DNA from: Deinococcus radiopugnans ATCC 19172
GTDB lineage: Bacteria; Deinococcota; Deinococci; Deinococcales; Deinococcaceae
Reading direction: 5' to 3'
DNA: 60,939 bases
Assembly: GCF_006335125.1 (NCBI RefSeq)
Contig: NZ_VDMO01000020.1
Coordinates: forward strand, 1 to 60,939
The notes beneath the pieces were generated by a model. It was not told the DNA's origin. It worked only from the letters and a program-made list of their open reading frames with translations, and did no database searches. Shown one piece after another: positions 1-11,499 of the stretch (position 1 is its first letter; every line of letters begins with the position of its first letter). The position numbers were made by a program, and so were the translations under genes.

Positions 1-2
1 AT

Positions 3-46
3 CGGCGGGTTTTGGAGTCGTCACACACCCAAAACACCGCCGTTTA
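3..46 (+). terminator. Hairpin, possible terminator of a gene left of the window
   Basis: Bases 3-15 pair with 29-42: six GC-rich pairs, a one-base bulge at A36, then seven pairs, with a 13-base loop. TTTAT follows the stem. The tail is weak. No gene inside the window uses it, so if it is a terminator it serves a gene off the left edge. Confidence 0.4.
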
Positions 47-113
47 TCCTGCCGATTCGCAACCTGTCACACGTTCAGGGATTTCCCGTCCAGCACAGCC
101 TCAACTCGAAGAT

Positions 114-178
114 GTCCGGTACAGAGGGCGCAGGCGCTAAAGTCTTAACCCGTCATATTGCCCCCTCATCTACCGGAC
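114..178. repeat. Long inverted repeat (65-base hairpin)
   Basis: GTCCGGTA at 114-121 is the exact reverse complement of TACCGGAC at 171-178. A second helix inside pairs GAGGG (124-128) with CCCTC (163-167). No coding function is visible. It lies upstream of the broken small gene at 241-518 and could be a structured RNA, a regulatory hairpin or a palindromic repeat. Bases 43-113 and 179-240 show nothing else I can name. Confidence 0.4.
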
Positions 179-240
179 GGCTTCGTGGTGGCCCCGCTCC
201 CCACCGCGACGATTAAACTTCACCTATGGGAATCCCAGAA

Positions 241-518
241 ATGCTCCTTATACGGATTCCGTTTGTTTCGTGTGGAAATCGGGACAGCTCCGATTTCCAC
301 ACTCCACGTCCGGAACCCGTTTCTCTCCTGCTCGCTTCGCTCGGATTTTCAGGTGTTTTCAACACCTTCCAATCGGAGTCCGTATTGTCCTCGCTCTCCT
401 GACTGGAAGCATTGCCGGAGCGGTCTGGTTGGTCAGGCGAGTGACGGGCGGCGCAGGGCAAGCGAAAATCCGTGAGCTGGAAGCGCGGATACAGGAATTG
501 GAGGGGCGTCAGCGCTAA
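241..518 (+). pseudogene. Small single-pass membrane protein gene split by the 136-bp repeat
   Basis: The right part (387-518) encodes a hydrophobic stretch (VLALLTGSIAGAVWLV), a basic turn (RR), then a charged heptad-like tail ending ELEGRQR. No start codon is usable at the junction. Deleting 251-384 joins ATG 241 (MLL, or ATG 226 giving MGIPEMLL) in frame to that segment. This rebuilds a 48- to 53-residue protein with one complete transmembrane helix followed by a short coiled coil. The insertion length of 134 is not a multiple of three, so the present sequence is out of frame. A GTG at 270 inside the repeat opens a longer ORF, but it would give an unrelated N-terminus. The family is not recognised. 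Confidence 0.45.
250..385. repeat. 136-bp terminal-inverted-repeat element, copy 1
   Basis: It begins ATACGGATTCCG and ends CGGAGTCCGTAT, near-perfect inverted ends. Inside, 270-282 pairs perfectly with 290-302 (13 bp, loop gacagct). A second hairpin pairs AGGTGTT (351-357) with AACACCT (361-367). A second copy of the same length lies at 7053-7188, with about ten differences by eye. It carries no ORF of its own, so it looks like a MITE-like or small non-coding repeat. It interrupts the small membrane-protein ORF around it. Confidence 0.85.
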
Positions 519-548
519 CACCGATACCCCTTGCCTGACCGCCTGTGT

Positions 549-2141
549 CTATTTCAGCGTGGCGACGCAACTGCCCAGTCCCGTGCCCTGCGTATCGTCC
601 TTGGAAACATACAGGAACGCCTTGCCGCGCAGACTGCGGCCAGACAGGCCGCTCTTGACGAACTCGCAGCCAAGGTACGTCTGCCCGTCGGCGGTCATGT
701 CGAGGATCACGCCCTCGCCGCTACTGTTGTTGATGTAGTAGTAGACCGCGTTCCACTGCTGCCCACCCGGCGCAACCGCCGTCCCCGCCGGATTGCCCTT
801 GTCTGTGCGGCTGCCCAGCGGCAGCGTCCACATGCCGCGGCCCTCGACTTCCACGGTCCAGGTCTGCCCGACTGCGGGTTTGACCGGCCATTTCAGGGCT
901 GCCGCGCCGGTCGGCGGTGTGGACGCGGCGTTTCCGGCAGGCGCCGCCCCGGTCCTGACCAGCGCCTGACAGTCGCCGATGCGCTCCGGATCAGCGTTGG
1001 TGTCGCGGTAATAGAACGCGCGCCCCACCCACGGACTGGTCCGCAGCCCACTGACCTCGAAAGCACAACTGGTCATGGACTTGCCGTCCCGGGTCAGGTC
1101 GATCCAGACCAGATCCGCTTTCTGGTCGTAGGCGACATACCCGGTCTGGGTCTGGCTGCCCTGGGTCGCCGTGCCCTTGAGATCACCGTTGCTGGCGCGG
1201 TCATTCAGGGTCAGCGCCCAGCTTTCCGTTCTGGGCGTGCCGCTACCCCGCAGAATGTTGACCTGATAGCTCTGGCCGGGGGCGATGGTGGGCGGCCACT
1301 GCGGCTGGGGCGTGGCGCTGCCGGACGCTGGGGTTCCTGCACCCGTCCCGGAGGGCGCGGAGGCCGCTGCCCCACCAGACCCCGCGCCGCGCACCACAAA
1401 TTTTGGCACGTTGGGCGTGATCAGGCCCCAGGCCACCGCCAGCGGACGGGCGAAGGGGGTGATGGTGCTGCTGGACTTGTTGACGTTGATGGCGCTGTTC
1501 ACCCCGATCAGCAGGCCCTTCTCGTCGAACACGCCGCCGCCGGAATTGCCGGGACCGGTCTGGGCGTCGTGCTTGATCCACTGCCGCCCGCTGCCCTGGG
1601 TGTTCTCGCCGGTAAAACCGCTGACCGAGCCGCTGGTGTAGGTCAGGGTGTCGCCGCCGGTGCCGGGAAAGCCGAACACAAAAATGGGATCGCCCACGGT
1701 CAGGACATTGGAATCGCCCAGGTCCACGAACGGCAGGTTCAGCCCGCCCACCGGCTTCTGATCGAAGGTTTCCAGAATGCGGACCACTGCCAGATCCAGA
1801 TTGGGATCGGCGGCCACCACCTTGCCCCAGTACGTGGGTTCCGGTTCACGGTCCACGAACTTGACGGTTCGCACCAGAATCCACTCGGAGACCTTGCGGG
1901 TCTCGGTGTCGCCGACGACGTGAAAGTTGGTCAGGATGTACCCGGCCGGGCTGATCACCGAGCCGCTGCCCAGCGTGCCGTCGATCTTCCCGTCCGCCCC
2001 GGTGGGCATCAGCATCACGGTGGACTGGACGATCCGGTCACGCGTGGCCTTGGGCAGCACCTGGGCCGCGGCGGACCCGGACAGGACGGCCCCACACAAC
2101 GTCGACGCGGCGAGAAAGGCAGCGGCCACTCGGATTTTCAT
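549..2141 (-). CDS. Secreted trypsin-like serine protease with two C-terminal repeat domains
   Basis: The 530-residue protein starts with a signal peptide (MKIRVAAAFLAAS, cleavage near SAAAQ). Residues about 30-250 form an S1/DegP-type protease with a visible triad: His74 in TNFHVVGD, Asp116 in PNLDLAVV, Ser200 in GPGNSGGGV. A Gly/Ala/Pro-rich linker (about 252-288) leads to two related beta domains (about 290-395 and 430-530), each with a Cys pair near its end (SCAFEV...GDCQAL and GCEFV...GSCVATL). There is no PDZ domain, so it is not a classical HtrA. The start at 2141 was chosen over an upstream in-frame codon because it begins the signal peptide. TATAGT lies nine bases upstream. Confidence 0.8.
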   Translation of the reverse strand: MKIRVAAAFLAASTLCGAVLSGSAAAQVLPKATRDRIVQSTVMLMPTGADGKIDGTLGSGSVISPAGYILTNFHVVGDTETRKVSEWILVRTVKFVDREPEPTYWGKVVAADPNLDLAVVRILETFDQKPVGGLNLPFVDLGDSNVLTVGDPIFVFGFPGTGGDTLTYTSGSVSGFTGENTQGSGRQWIKHDAQTGPGNSGGGVFDEKGLLIGVNSAINVNKSSSTITPFARPLAVAWGLITPNVPKFVVRGAGSGGAAASAPSGTGAGTPASGSATPQPQWPPTIAPGQSYQVNILRGSGTPRTESWALTLNDRASNGDLKGTATQGSQTQTGYVAYDQKADLVWIDLTRDGKSMTSCAFEVSGLRTSPWVGRAFYYRDTNADPERIGDCQALVRTGAAPAGNAASTPPTGAAALKWPVKPAVGQTWTVEVEGRGMWTLPLGSRTDKGNPAGTAVAPGGQQWNAVYYYINNSSGEGVILDMTADGQTYLGCEFVKSGLSGRSLRGKAFLYVSKDDTQGTGLGSCVATLK

Positions 2142-2228
2142 ATGCGGCCCACTATAAACGCCCGGCTGACGGCCAGGAGACCCCTCGCGGCGCTGCACAA
2201 GGCTCACCCGCTCCAGCCTCCGGGCAGG

Positions 2229-3656
2229 CTAGTCCAGCACGGGAAAACGCACGCCACCTACGCCGCTTTCCAGGTCGGCGGCCAGCGACAGCAGCGCGGC
2301 GTCCGCTCCAGCCGGGGCCACCAGCAGCACGCCGCCGGGCCGGGCGTGGGCCGCCGCGTCCGGCGCCTGAACGGGCAGGGCCAGACTGGGATACCCGGCC
2401 TTGGCCGCCAACGCGCAGCCGTGGATGCCCGGAAAGACCACGGCGTCCAACCCGGCCGCGAACAGCAGATCGAAGCCCTGTTCGCGGGCCAGGCGCAGGT
2501 CACGGGCGCGGGCCAGGTGGTAGCCCGGCTCGCTGGCGTCACCGCGCGTGCCCTGGGCGGCGTGCAGAAAGGTCTGCCCGTACTTCAGGCAGCGTTCGGC
2601 CTGGGCCTGGTTGCCGGCAATCACGTCGGCCAGCGTGCGTGGACCGTCCGTGACGCCGGACAGATAGGCATTCAGGTCCCCCTTGAACTCGTACTCCAGA
2701 ACTTCGAGCATCACGCCGTTGCGGTCCAGTTCGGCGCGGCTGGGAAACGTCACGTCCTGCACGGTGGCCCCGGCCCGCTCCAGCGCGGCGCGGGCCAGCC
2801 GCAGAGTGGCGGCGTCGGTCTCCGAGGCGCCCTTCTCATCGGTCACGATGCCGATCCTCGCGCCCTTCAGGGCGTGGGAGGTCAACTCCAGTTCGGGCAC
2901 CGGCCGGCGGCGGCTGGCCTCGTCCCGCTCGTCCGGCCCGGCCATGACGGCCAGCAGCAACAGCGCGTCCCTGGCGCTGCGGGTGATCGGCCCCGCCGTG
3001 TCCTGGCTGTGGCTGATCGGCACGATCCCGGTGCGCGGCACCAGCCCCAGCGTGGGCTTGAGGCCCACCACGCCGCTCTCGTGCGCCGGACTGACGACGC
3101 TGCCGCTGGTCTCGGTGCCCACCGCCGCCACGCACAGCCGCGCCGCCACCGCCACCCCACTGCCCGAGGAACTGCCGCCGGTGTCGTGTTCTTCGCCCCA
3201 GGGGTTGACCGTCTGCCCGCCCAGCGAGGAATAGCCGTTGGCCATGCCCAGCGTCATGAAGTTGGCCCACTCGGTCATGTTGGCCTTGCCCAGCACCACC
3301 GCGCCCGCCGCGCGCAGCCGGGCCACCAGCGGCGCGTCGACCGTGGGCACGTGTGCGGCCATCAGGGCGCTGCCCGCCGTCGTGGGCAGCCCCGCCACGT
3401 CGATGTTGTCCTTGATCAGCAGCGGGCAGCCGTGCAGCGGGCCGCGTTGCTCGGGGGGCAGGGCGTCCAGCGCGTCGGCCACGGCGCGGGCGTAGGGGTG
3501 CACCGTGATCACGGCGCGCAGGCGCGGATTCAGGGCCTCCAGCCGGTCCAGATACGCACGCGTCACCTCGCCGCAGGTCAGGTCACCGCGCCGGGTGGCG
3601 TCGGCCAGATCGGTGGCGTCCAGATCGAGGATGGGATCGGGCAGGGGCAGGGTCAT
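2229..3656 (-). CDS. Amidase signature family amidase
   Basis: The 475-residue protein hydrolyses a C-N amide bond. The Ser-Ser-Lys catalytic set of the amidase signature family is visible: Lys82 in [12 protein letters not shown], the Gly/Ser loop [10 protein letters not shown] (about 159-167) and the nucleophile Ser186 in [10 protein letters not shown]. Length fits stand-alone amidases. No gatB or gatC neighbour is present, so a GatA role is unlikely and the substrate is unknown. ATG 3656 is preferred; a GTG three codons upstream (3665) is the alternative. It may be cotranscribed with the protease gene, which follows after 87 bases. Confidence 0.8.
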   Translation of the reverse strand: MTLPLPDPILDLDATDLADATRRGDLTCGEVTRAYLDRLEALNPRLRAVITVHPYARAVADALDALPPEQRGPLHGCPLLIKDNIDVAGLPTTAGSALMAAHVPTVDAPLVARLRAAGAVVLGKANMTEWANFMTLGMANGYSSLGGQTVNPWGEEHDTGGSSSGSGVAVAARLCVAAVGTETSGSVVSPAHESGVVGLKPTLGLVPRTGIVPISHSQDTAGPITRSARDALLLLAVMAGPDERDEASRRRPVPELELTSHALKGARIGIVTDEKGASETDAATLRLARAALERAGATVQDVTFPSRAELDRNGVMLEVLEYEFKGDLNAYLSGVTDGPRTLADVIAGNQAQAERCLKYGQTFLHAAQGTRGDASEPGYHLARARDLRLAREQGFDLLFAAGLDAVVFPGIHGCALAAKAGYPSLALPVQAPDAAAHARPGGVLLVAPAGADAALLSLAADLESGVGGVRFPVLD

Positions 3657-3762
3657 GGGGCCCACTGTAACGGGCGGGCCGGAGGCGCGGCTGTGGGGAT
3701 GAACGCGTTGTCGGGCGGCAGCCTGCCTGACCTGACCCCAGGGGCGACCGAACGCCGTGCGC

Positions 3763-3788
3763 TAGCCTCACGGGCATGAGTGAGCGCC

Positions 3789-3796
<8 letters not shown>
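3763..3796 (+). promoter_or_regulatory. pheA -10 box and out-of-frame hexapeptide ORF
   Basis: TAGCCT (3763-3768) lies seven bases before ATG 3776, the geometry of a leaderless start. That ATG opens a six-residue ORF (MSERHD, stop 3794-3796) in a different frame, and it overlaps the pheA start at 3789. Either the peptide is read and coupled to pheA, or pheA starts at the GTG at 3780. Confidence 0.4.
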
Positions 3797-4655
<859 letters not shown>

Positions 4656-4668
4656 AGGCCGGGTTGAG

Positions 4669-5541
4669 ATGGCCGCGCCGCTGACCTCCCTGCCGAGACT
4701 CCTGGTGTCGCCGCCCGCCTGCCGTGACGCTCGGCAGTTGGCCGCGGCGGTGGGCGGCCAAACCATTCTGATCACGGGCGCGTCCCACGGCATCGGCGAG
4801 GCGACGGCGCGGCTGCTGGCCGCCTGCGGCGCGGAAGTGCTGTTGCTGGCGAGAAGTGGGGAGCGGTTGGAAGAGATAGCCTCGCAGATTCGGCGGGCGG
4901 GTGGACAGGCCAGCGTCTACCGTCTGGACCTGACTGACCCGGTGGCGGTGGGGGCCGTGGCCGCGCAGATCGGGGCGAACCACCCCCGCATCGACGCCGT
5001 GGTCAGCAACGCGGGGCATTCGATTCGCCGCCCGGCGCTTGAGTCGAGCGAGAGGGCTGACCTGGGCCGCCTGCTGGCGGTCAATTTCAGCGGTCCCGCC
5101 GCGCTGCTGCTGGCGCTGCTGCCGCGCATGGTGGCGGGGGGCGGCGGGACCATCGTCAATGTGTCCAGCGCCTCGGCCCTGCCGCCGGGCATTCCGCGCT
5201 GGGCCGCGTATCAGGGCAGCAAGGCGGGCTTTGACCTGTGGCTGGGCAGCGTGGGCAACGAGCTGCGCGGGCGTGGCGTGCGCGTGTCCAGCGTGTATCT
5301 GCCCCTGGTCCGCACCCGCATGATCGCGCCCACCCGCGCCTACCGATTTGCCCCGGCCCTGACCCCACTGGAAGCCGCGCAGTCGGTGGTGTATCCACTT
5401 CTCAAACCTGTGCGCCGGGTGGCCCCGTGGTGGCTGAAAGGGCAACAGGTGGCGGCGCTGCTGTTTCCGAAGGGGCTGGACCGGGCGCTGGGCGGTCTGG
5501 AAGAGATGGAGCGGCGGCTGACGCGAGGGCGCAACCAGTGA
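4669..5541 (+). CDS. Short-chain dehydrogenase/reductase (SDR)
   Basis: A 290-residue NAD(P)-dependent oxidoreductase. The cofactor motif TGASHGIG is at 36-43, followed by SNAG, and the catalytic Tyr181-x3-Lys185 (YQGSK) comes after NVSSAS. The first 30 residues precede the Rossmann fold and lack a clear signal. The stop codon overlaps the GTG start of the AMP-dependent ligase by four bases, so the two are probably translationally coupled and act on a common acyl or lipid substrate (inference). The start is ATG 4669, 13 bases after the pheA stop. Longer in-frame starts inside pheA were rejected. Confidence 0.85.
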   Translation: MAAPLTSLPRLLVSPPACRDARQLAAAVGGQTILITGASHGIGEATARLLAACGAEVLLLARSGERLEEIASQIRRAGGQASVYRLDLTDPVAVGAVAAQIGANHPRIDAVVSNAGHSIRRPALESSERADLGRLLAVNFSGPAALLLALLPRMVAGGGGTIVNVSSASALPPGIPRWAAYQGSKAGFDLWLGSVGNELRGRGVRVSSVYLPLVRTRMIAPTRAYRFAPALTPLEAAQSVVYPLLKPVRRVAPWWLKGQQVAALLFPKGLDRALGGLEEMERRLTRGRNQ

Positions 5542-7028
5542 ACCTGCCGGCCGCCATCCGGCGCACGGGCGTTCTTGGGCCGCAGCCGGCTCGGGCCGCG
5601 CTGGGGCTGGGCTGGACGCTGCTCCGGCATGGGCCGACGCTGTACGGGCTGGCCGCCTGGAACGCGCGCCGGATTCCGAACGCGGTGGCCCTGGTGGACG
5701 AGCACGGTCCACTCACTTACGCGGAGTTGCTGGCACGGGCGGACGCCATCACCGCCATCCTCTCCCGCCAAGTTAAACCCGGCGCGGCAGTGGGTCTGCT
5801 GGGCGGCAACAGTACAGAGTTCGTGGCCGCGCTGCTGGCCTGCGTTCGCCTCGGCGCGAGAACCGTCCTCCTCAACACTTCCCATTCCGCCGCCGAGATC
5901 GGACGGGTGGAGCGGGAGCAACAGTTGAGTTTGCTGATCTGCGACGGCGACTGGCCGGAACGACTGCCTGGACAGGTGGATGCGGGCCTGACGGTCCTGT
6001 CCCTCTCTGAACTGGGACCCGCAGACGCGAAGTCTCCCCCATTTCTGCCCCGCATCGGTCCACTGGTCCTGTTGACTTCCGGCAGCACGGGGACGCCCAG
6101 AGCCGTGCGCTCGCGCGTGGGGCTGTGGGCCGGGCTGCGTGTGGCAGGCGCGCTGGTGGACGCCCTGCCGCTGCGGGCGGGTGCGCCGACGCTGCTGCCC
6201 CTGCCGCTGTTTCACGGACATGGTCTGGCGACGCTGGGCATGGCGCTGGCCCTGGGCGCCCCCCTGCACCTGTGCCGCCCGACGGCGGAAGCGATGTGGC
6301 GCACCCTGCAACAGGAAGGCATCGAGATTCTGGTGCTGGTGCCCACCCTCCTTCACCGGTTGCTGGACGGGCCGGACAGGCGGGCCGCCCCTGCCCTGCA
6401 CACCATCGTCTGCGGCTCGGCCCCACTGGGCGCACCGCTGGCATTGTCAGCGCTGGACCACTTCGGGGACGTCCTGTTCAATCTTTACGGCTCGACTGAG
6501 ACAGGGTTGATCTCCCTGGCGACGCCTGCAGATCTGCGCGCCGCGCCGGGAAGCGTGGGCCGGGCTTTGCGAGGGGTGACCCTCGAGCTTCGCGGAGAGG
6601 TGGGCCGCGTGATCGTGAATGGACACGACACGGGCGATCTGGCCTCGCGTGATCCGGCGGGCCGCCTGACCCTGCAGGGCCGCGCCGACGAGCTGCTGAA
6701 CTGTGGCGGCGAGAACGTCTTACCGGCCAGTCTGGAAGACCGCATCGCCACGCTGGACGAGGTGGCCGAGTGCGCCGTGGTGGGCGTCCCCTGCGCCGAG
6801 TTCGGGACGGGCATTCACGCCTATATCGTTCTGAAGTTCGGTCACGAGGTTACGTCTGAACAGCTTCAGGACCAGTTGCGTCCGCTGCTGCCCCGCATGT
6901 TCCGCCCGCAGAAAATCACGCTGCTGGACGCGCTGCCGCGCACACCAACGGGCAAGCTGCTGCGCTCGCGCCTGCCCGCGGAGGCCCACATGAAACTGGG
7001 CGCCACAGACGAACCCTCTTCGCCGTAA
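5538..7028 (+). CDS. AMP-dependent acyl-CoA synthetase/ligase
   Basis: The 496-residue adenylate-forming enzyme activates a carboxylic acid as acyl-AMP, normally then thioesterified to CoA. Motifs in order: phosphate loop [13 protein letters not shown] (Arg where Lys is usual), [23 protein letters not shown], and a C-terminal [14 protein letters not shown] with the catalytic Lys. The GTG start sits inside the SDR stop codon (GTGA). The acid is not known; a fatty acid is likely given the SDR partner. A 136-bp repeat follows after 24 bases, so no ordinary terminator is seen on this side. Confidence 0.85.
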   Translation: MNLPAAIRRTGVLGPQPARAALGLGWTLLRHGPTLYGLAAWNARRIPNAVALVDEHGPLTYAELLARADAITAILSRQVKPGAAVGLLGGNSTEFVAALLACVRLGARTVLLNTSHSAAEIGRVEREQQLSLLICDGDWPERLPGQVDAGLTVLSLSELGPADAKSPPFLPRIGPLVLLTSGSTGTPRAVRSRVGLWAGLRVAGALVDALPLRAGAPTLLPLPLFHGHGLATLGMALALGAPLHLCRPTAEAMWRTLQQEGIEILVLVPTLLHRLLDGPDRRAAPALHTIVCGSAPLGAPLALSALDHFGDVLFNLYGSTETGLISLATPADLRAAPGSVGRALRGVTLELRGEVGRVIVNGHDTGDLASRDPAGRLTLQGRADELLNCGGENVLPASLEDRIATLDEVAECAVVGVPCAEFGTGIHAYIVLKFGHEVTSEQLQDQLRPLLPRMFRPQKITLLDALPRTPTGKLLRSRLPAEAHMKLGATDEPSSP

Positions 7029-7052
7029 CGCCCTGCCCAGCCGCTACCGCTC

Positions 7053-7188
7053 ATACGGATTCCGTTTGTTTCGTGTAGACATCGGGACAGCTCCGATCTC
7101 TACACTCCACGTCCGGAACCCGTTTTCCTCATTCTCGCTTCGCTCGGATTTCCAGGTGTTTTCAACACCTTTCAATCGGAGTCCGTAT
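7053..7188. repeat. 136-bp terminal-inverted-repeat element, copy 2
   Basis: Same length, orientation and ends as copy 1 at 250-385. The main hairpin pairs 7073-7085 with 7093-7105. Relative to copy 1 a G-C pair has become A-T, keeping the pairing, while one other position has become a mismatch. The AGGTGTT/AACACCT hairpin is unchanged (7161 region). The last base, T7188, is also the final base of the GMC oxidoreductase stop codon on the other strand. The element separates two convergent genes. Confidence 0.85.
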
Positions 7189-8837
7189 CAGTCGGCAGAG
7201 ACGGCCATCGCCTCGGCTCCCCGCGAAGGCAGAGCGTCCCGGCCCAGAATCAAGTCGGCGGCCTTCTCCGCGATCATGATGGTGGGCGCGTTGGTGTTGC
7301 CGCGCGGGATGACGGGCATCACGCTGGCGTCGGCGATCCACAGGTTTTCCAGACCACGGACCCGCAATTCATCGTCCACCACGGCCAGATCGTCATTCCC
7401 CATCTTGCAGGTGCCGACGGGATGGTAGATGGTCATGGCCTGCTCGCGGATGTAGTTTTCCAGCTCGGCGCGTTCGGTCACGGCCTCGCCGGGCATTACT
7501 TCGCTCAGGCGGTATTTGGCCAGAGCTTCGGTGTCGCCCACCTGCCGGGCCAGCTTCACCCCGGCCAGCAGCACGTCCATGTCGTGTGGGTCCGAGAGGT
7601 AGTCCGGCTCGATCAGCGGGCGGGCCTGCGGATCATCGCTGGCAATGCGAATCCGGCCCCGGCTGCGAGGGGCCACCAGCGAGGGCAGCAACGTGTAGTG
7701 GTGGCCGTCCAGTTCCATGAAGCCGTGATCCACGAACAGCGCCGCGCCGTTGTGGAATTGCAGGTCCGGGGCGGGCAGCGACGCGTCGGTCTTCATGAAG
7801 CCGCCCGTCTCGCCCACATTGCTGCACAGCATCCCGCGCTGCTCACTCATGTACAGGGTCATCTGGGCCTCGCCCGTCGCGTCCTTCAGCCCCGGCGTCT
7901 CGGTGGCGTAGACCACCGGCACGAACAGGTGGTCTTGCAGGTTCTGACCCACGCCGGGCAGATCATGCAGGACCTCCACCCCCGCCGCTTCCAGCGCCGC
8001 CCGCTCGCCCACGCCCGACAGCATCAGCAGGTGCGGACTGGTGATGGCGCCCGCCGCCAGAATGACGCCCCTCTCGGCCATCACCTGCCGGGTTTCCGTG
8101 CCGTCCAGATACTCCACGCCCACGGCCTTCCTGCCATCGAAGAGAATACGGGTAACGTGCGCCCCCGTGCGGGCTTCCAGTCGGCCGGGGCCGTCGCTCG
8201 CCAGGGCCGGGCGCAGGTAGGCAGAAGCCGCCGAGTGCCGCGCGCCGCCCTTTTGCGTGACGTGGAACCGGCCCACGCCTTCCATCCTCTCGCCGTTGAA
8301 GTCGTCGTTGGCGGGGTGACCCAGTTCCTTGAAACCCTCGGTGATGGCGTCGCAGATCTCGTGGGTGTAACGGCGGTTCTCGACGTGCAGCGGCCCGCCC
8401 GCGTTGTGGTACTCGCTCTGGCCGTCCTCGAAGTCCTCGGAGCGCAGAAAATACGGCAGCACGTCGTCGTAGCCCCAGCCCCGGTTGCCCGCCGCCGCCC
8501 AGCCGTCGTAGTCGGCGCGGTGGCCACGAATGTAGATCATGGCGTTGATGCTGCTGCTGCCGCCCAGCATCTTGCCGCGCGGCCAGTACAGCTTGCGCCC
8601 ATTCAGGTGTTCCTGCGCCTCGGTCTCGTAGTTCCAGTCCAGCGGCGACTTGAACAGCTTGGGAAAGGCAGCTGGGATGTGGATTTCGGGCGTCTCGTCC
8701 GGCACTCCGGCCTCCAGCAGCAGCACCTGCGCCCCGGCCTGCTGCAGGCGGGCCGACACGGCGCAGCCGCCCGAACCCGCGCCGATCACCACATACTCAA
8801 AACGCTGCCGCCCCGCTGAACCTTGTTCGCTCTGCAT
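7188..8837 (-). CDS. GMC family FAD-dependent oxidoreductase (choline dehydrogenase-like)
   Basis: 549 residues. It starts with the FAD-binding Rossmann motif VVIGAGSGGCAVSARL and LLLEAG. It contains GGSSSINAMIYIRG (GMC signature 1) and ends with the C-terminal GMC block YHPVGTCKMG...DASVMPVIPRGNTNAP, holding the active-site His and Asn. Members oxidise alcohols such as choline, aliphatic alcohols or sugars. No betaine aldehyde dehydrogenase is nearby, so the substrate is open. The start has a strong Shine-Dalgarno (GGAGG, eight bases upstream). The stop codon touches the repeat at 7053-7188. Confidence 0.88.
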   Translation of the reverse strand: MQSEQGSAGRQRFEYVVIGAGSGGCAVSARLQQAGAQVLLLEAGVPDETPEIHIPAAFPKLFKSPLDWNYETEAQEHLNGRKLYWPRGKMLGGSSSINAMIYIRGHRADYDGWAAAGNRGWGYDDVLPYFLRSEDFEDGQSEYHNAGGPLHVENRRYTHEICDAITEGFKELGHPANDDFNGERMEGVGRFHVTQKGGARHSAASAYLRPALASDGPGRLEARTGAHVTRILFDGRKAVGVEYLDGTETRQVMAERGVILAAGAITSPHLLMLSGVGERAALEAAGVEVLHDLPGVGQNLQDHLFVPVVYATETPGLKDATGEAQMTLYMSEQRGMLCSNVGETGGFMKTDASLPAPDLQFHNGAALFVDHGFMELDGHHYTLLPSLVAPRSRGRIRIASDDPQARPLIEPDYLSDPHDMDVLLAGVKLARQVGDTEALAKYRLSEVMPGEAVTERAELENYIREQAMTIYHPVGTCKMGNDDLAVVDDELRVRGLENLWIADASVMPVIPRGNTNAPTIMIAEKAADLILGRDALPSRGAEAMAVSAD

Positions 8838-8937
8838 CTTTAGAGCCTCCGCGCGAAGGAGAGAAGCGGCATGCCGGACCGGGCCGATGGGTTCGGCACA
8901 GACCAGAACTGCCGTGATTGAATTCGCGTTCGGACCG

Positions 8938-8943
8938 AGTATA
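8938..8943 (-). promoter_or_regulatory. Possible -10 box for the GMC oxidoreductase
   Basis: TATACT on the minus strand, about 100 bases before the ATG at 8837. This would give a conventional leader carrying the GGAGG ribosome site. No good -35 is seen. Confidence 0.3.
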
Positions 8944-8990
8944 GGACGGGCTGTCCGCAGAAACCTGGAGGCGAAATGACCGTTCTGGCG

Positions 8991-9797
<807 letters not shown>

Positions 9798-9905
9798 AGC
9801 CCCCAGTCTAACGGCCCGGCGCGGGTCAGGGCTAGAGTCACGGCCCACCTTCAGGGCGCGGCGGCCCATCTATCCCACCCCGGTCCGTGGGCCATTCCCC
9901 GGCGC

Positions 9906-10041
9906 TAGACTCGGCGGCATGTTCGGCACCCGGCACAGGACGCAGCGCGCCGCCCTCGCGGCCCCGCTTCTTCGTCCAGGGCGTTGAACGCGCAAGGCAG
10001 CGTTCAGTTCGCCCCCGGCAGGCCACACGGCGTCCGGGGGC
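9906..10041 (+). promoter_or_regulatory. Structured leader of the homoaconitase gene
   Basis: TAGACT (9906-9911) lies seven bases before ATG 9919, which opens a 22-residue, Arg-rich ORF ending TGA at 9985-9987. The stop lies in the 5' arm of a hairpin (TGAACGC 9985-9991 with GCGTTCA 10000-10006). A second hairpin follows (GCCCCCGG 10011-10018 with CCGGGGGC 10034-10041) with the T-rich tail ACTTTATT. The gene's Shine-Dalgarno (GGGGAGGA) comes next. The order resembles an attenuator, but the second hairpin has only a weak terminator tail. Confidence 0.45.
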
Positions 10042-10065
10042 ACTTTATTCGGGGAGGATCAGGGG

Positions 10066-11352
<1,287 letters not shown>

Positions 11353-11364
11353 GTCAGGCAAAGG

Positions 11365-11407
11365 ACAGGAAGGAGGCGTGAAAGGCAGCCTCCTTCCTGT
11401 CTTTCTT
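11365..11407 (+). terminator. Rho-independent terminator after homoaconitase
   Basis: ACAGGAAGGAGGC (11365-11377) pairs perfectly with GCCTCCTTCCTGT (11388-11400). It has a 10-base loop and the tail CTTTCTT. It lies 13 bases after the homoaconitase stop. Confidence 0.85.
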
Positions 11408-11499
11408 GGTTGCCCGTCGGTGCGGGTTGATGGTCTCCAGCCCCCACCCGGCACCCCTGGCCTCCACGGCCAGCCGATCCATGATTGACTACAGGTCTT

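Noticed and set aside
531..3779. A 1082-codon plus-strand open frame across the protease and amidase genes
   Set aside because: It is antisense to two clear genes with catalytic motifs. Long antisense frames are common in DNA this GC-rich, and the translation is Arg/Gly/His-rich without any domain.
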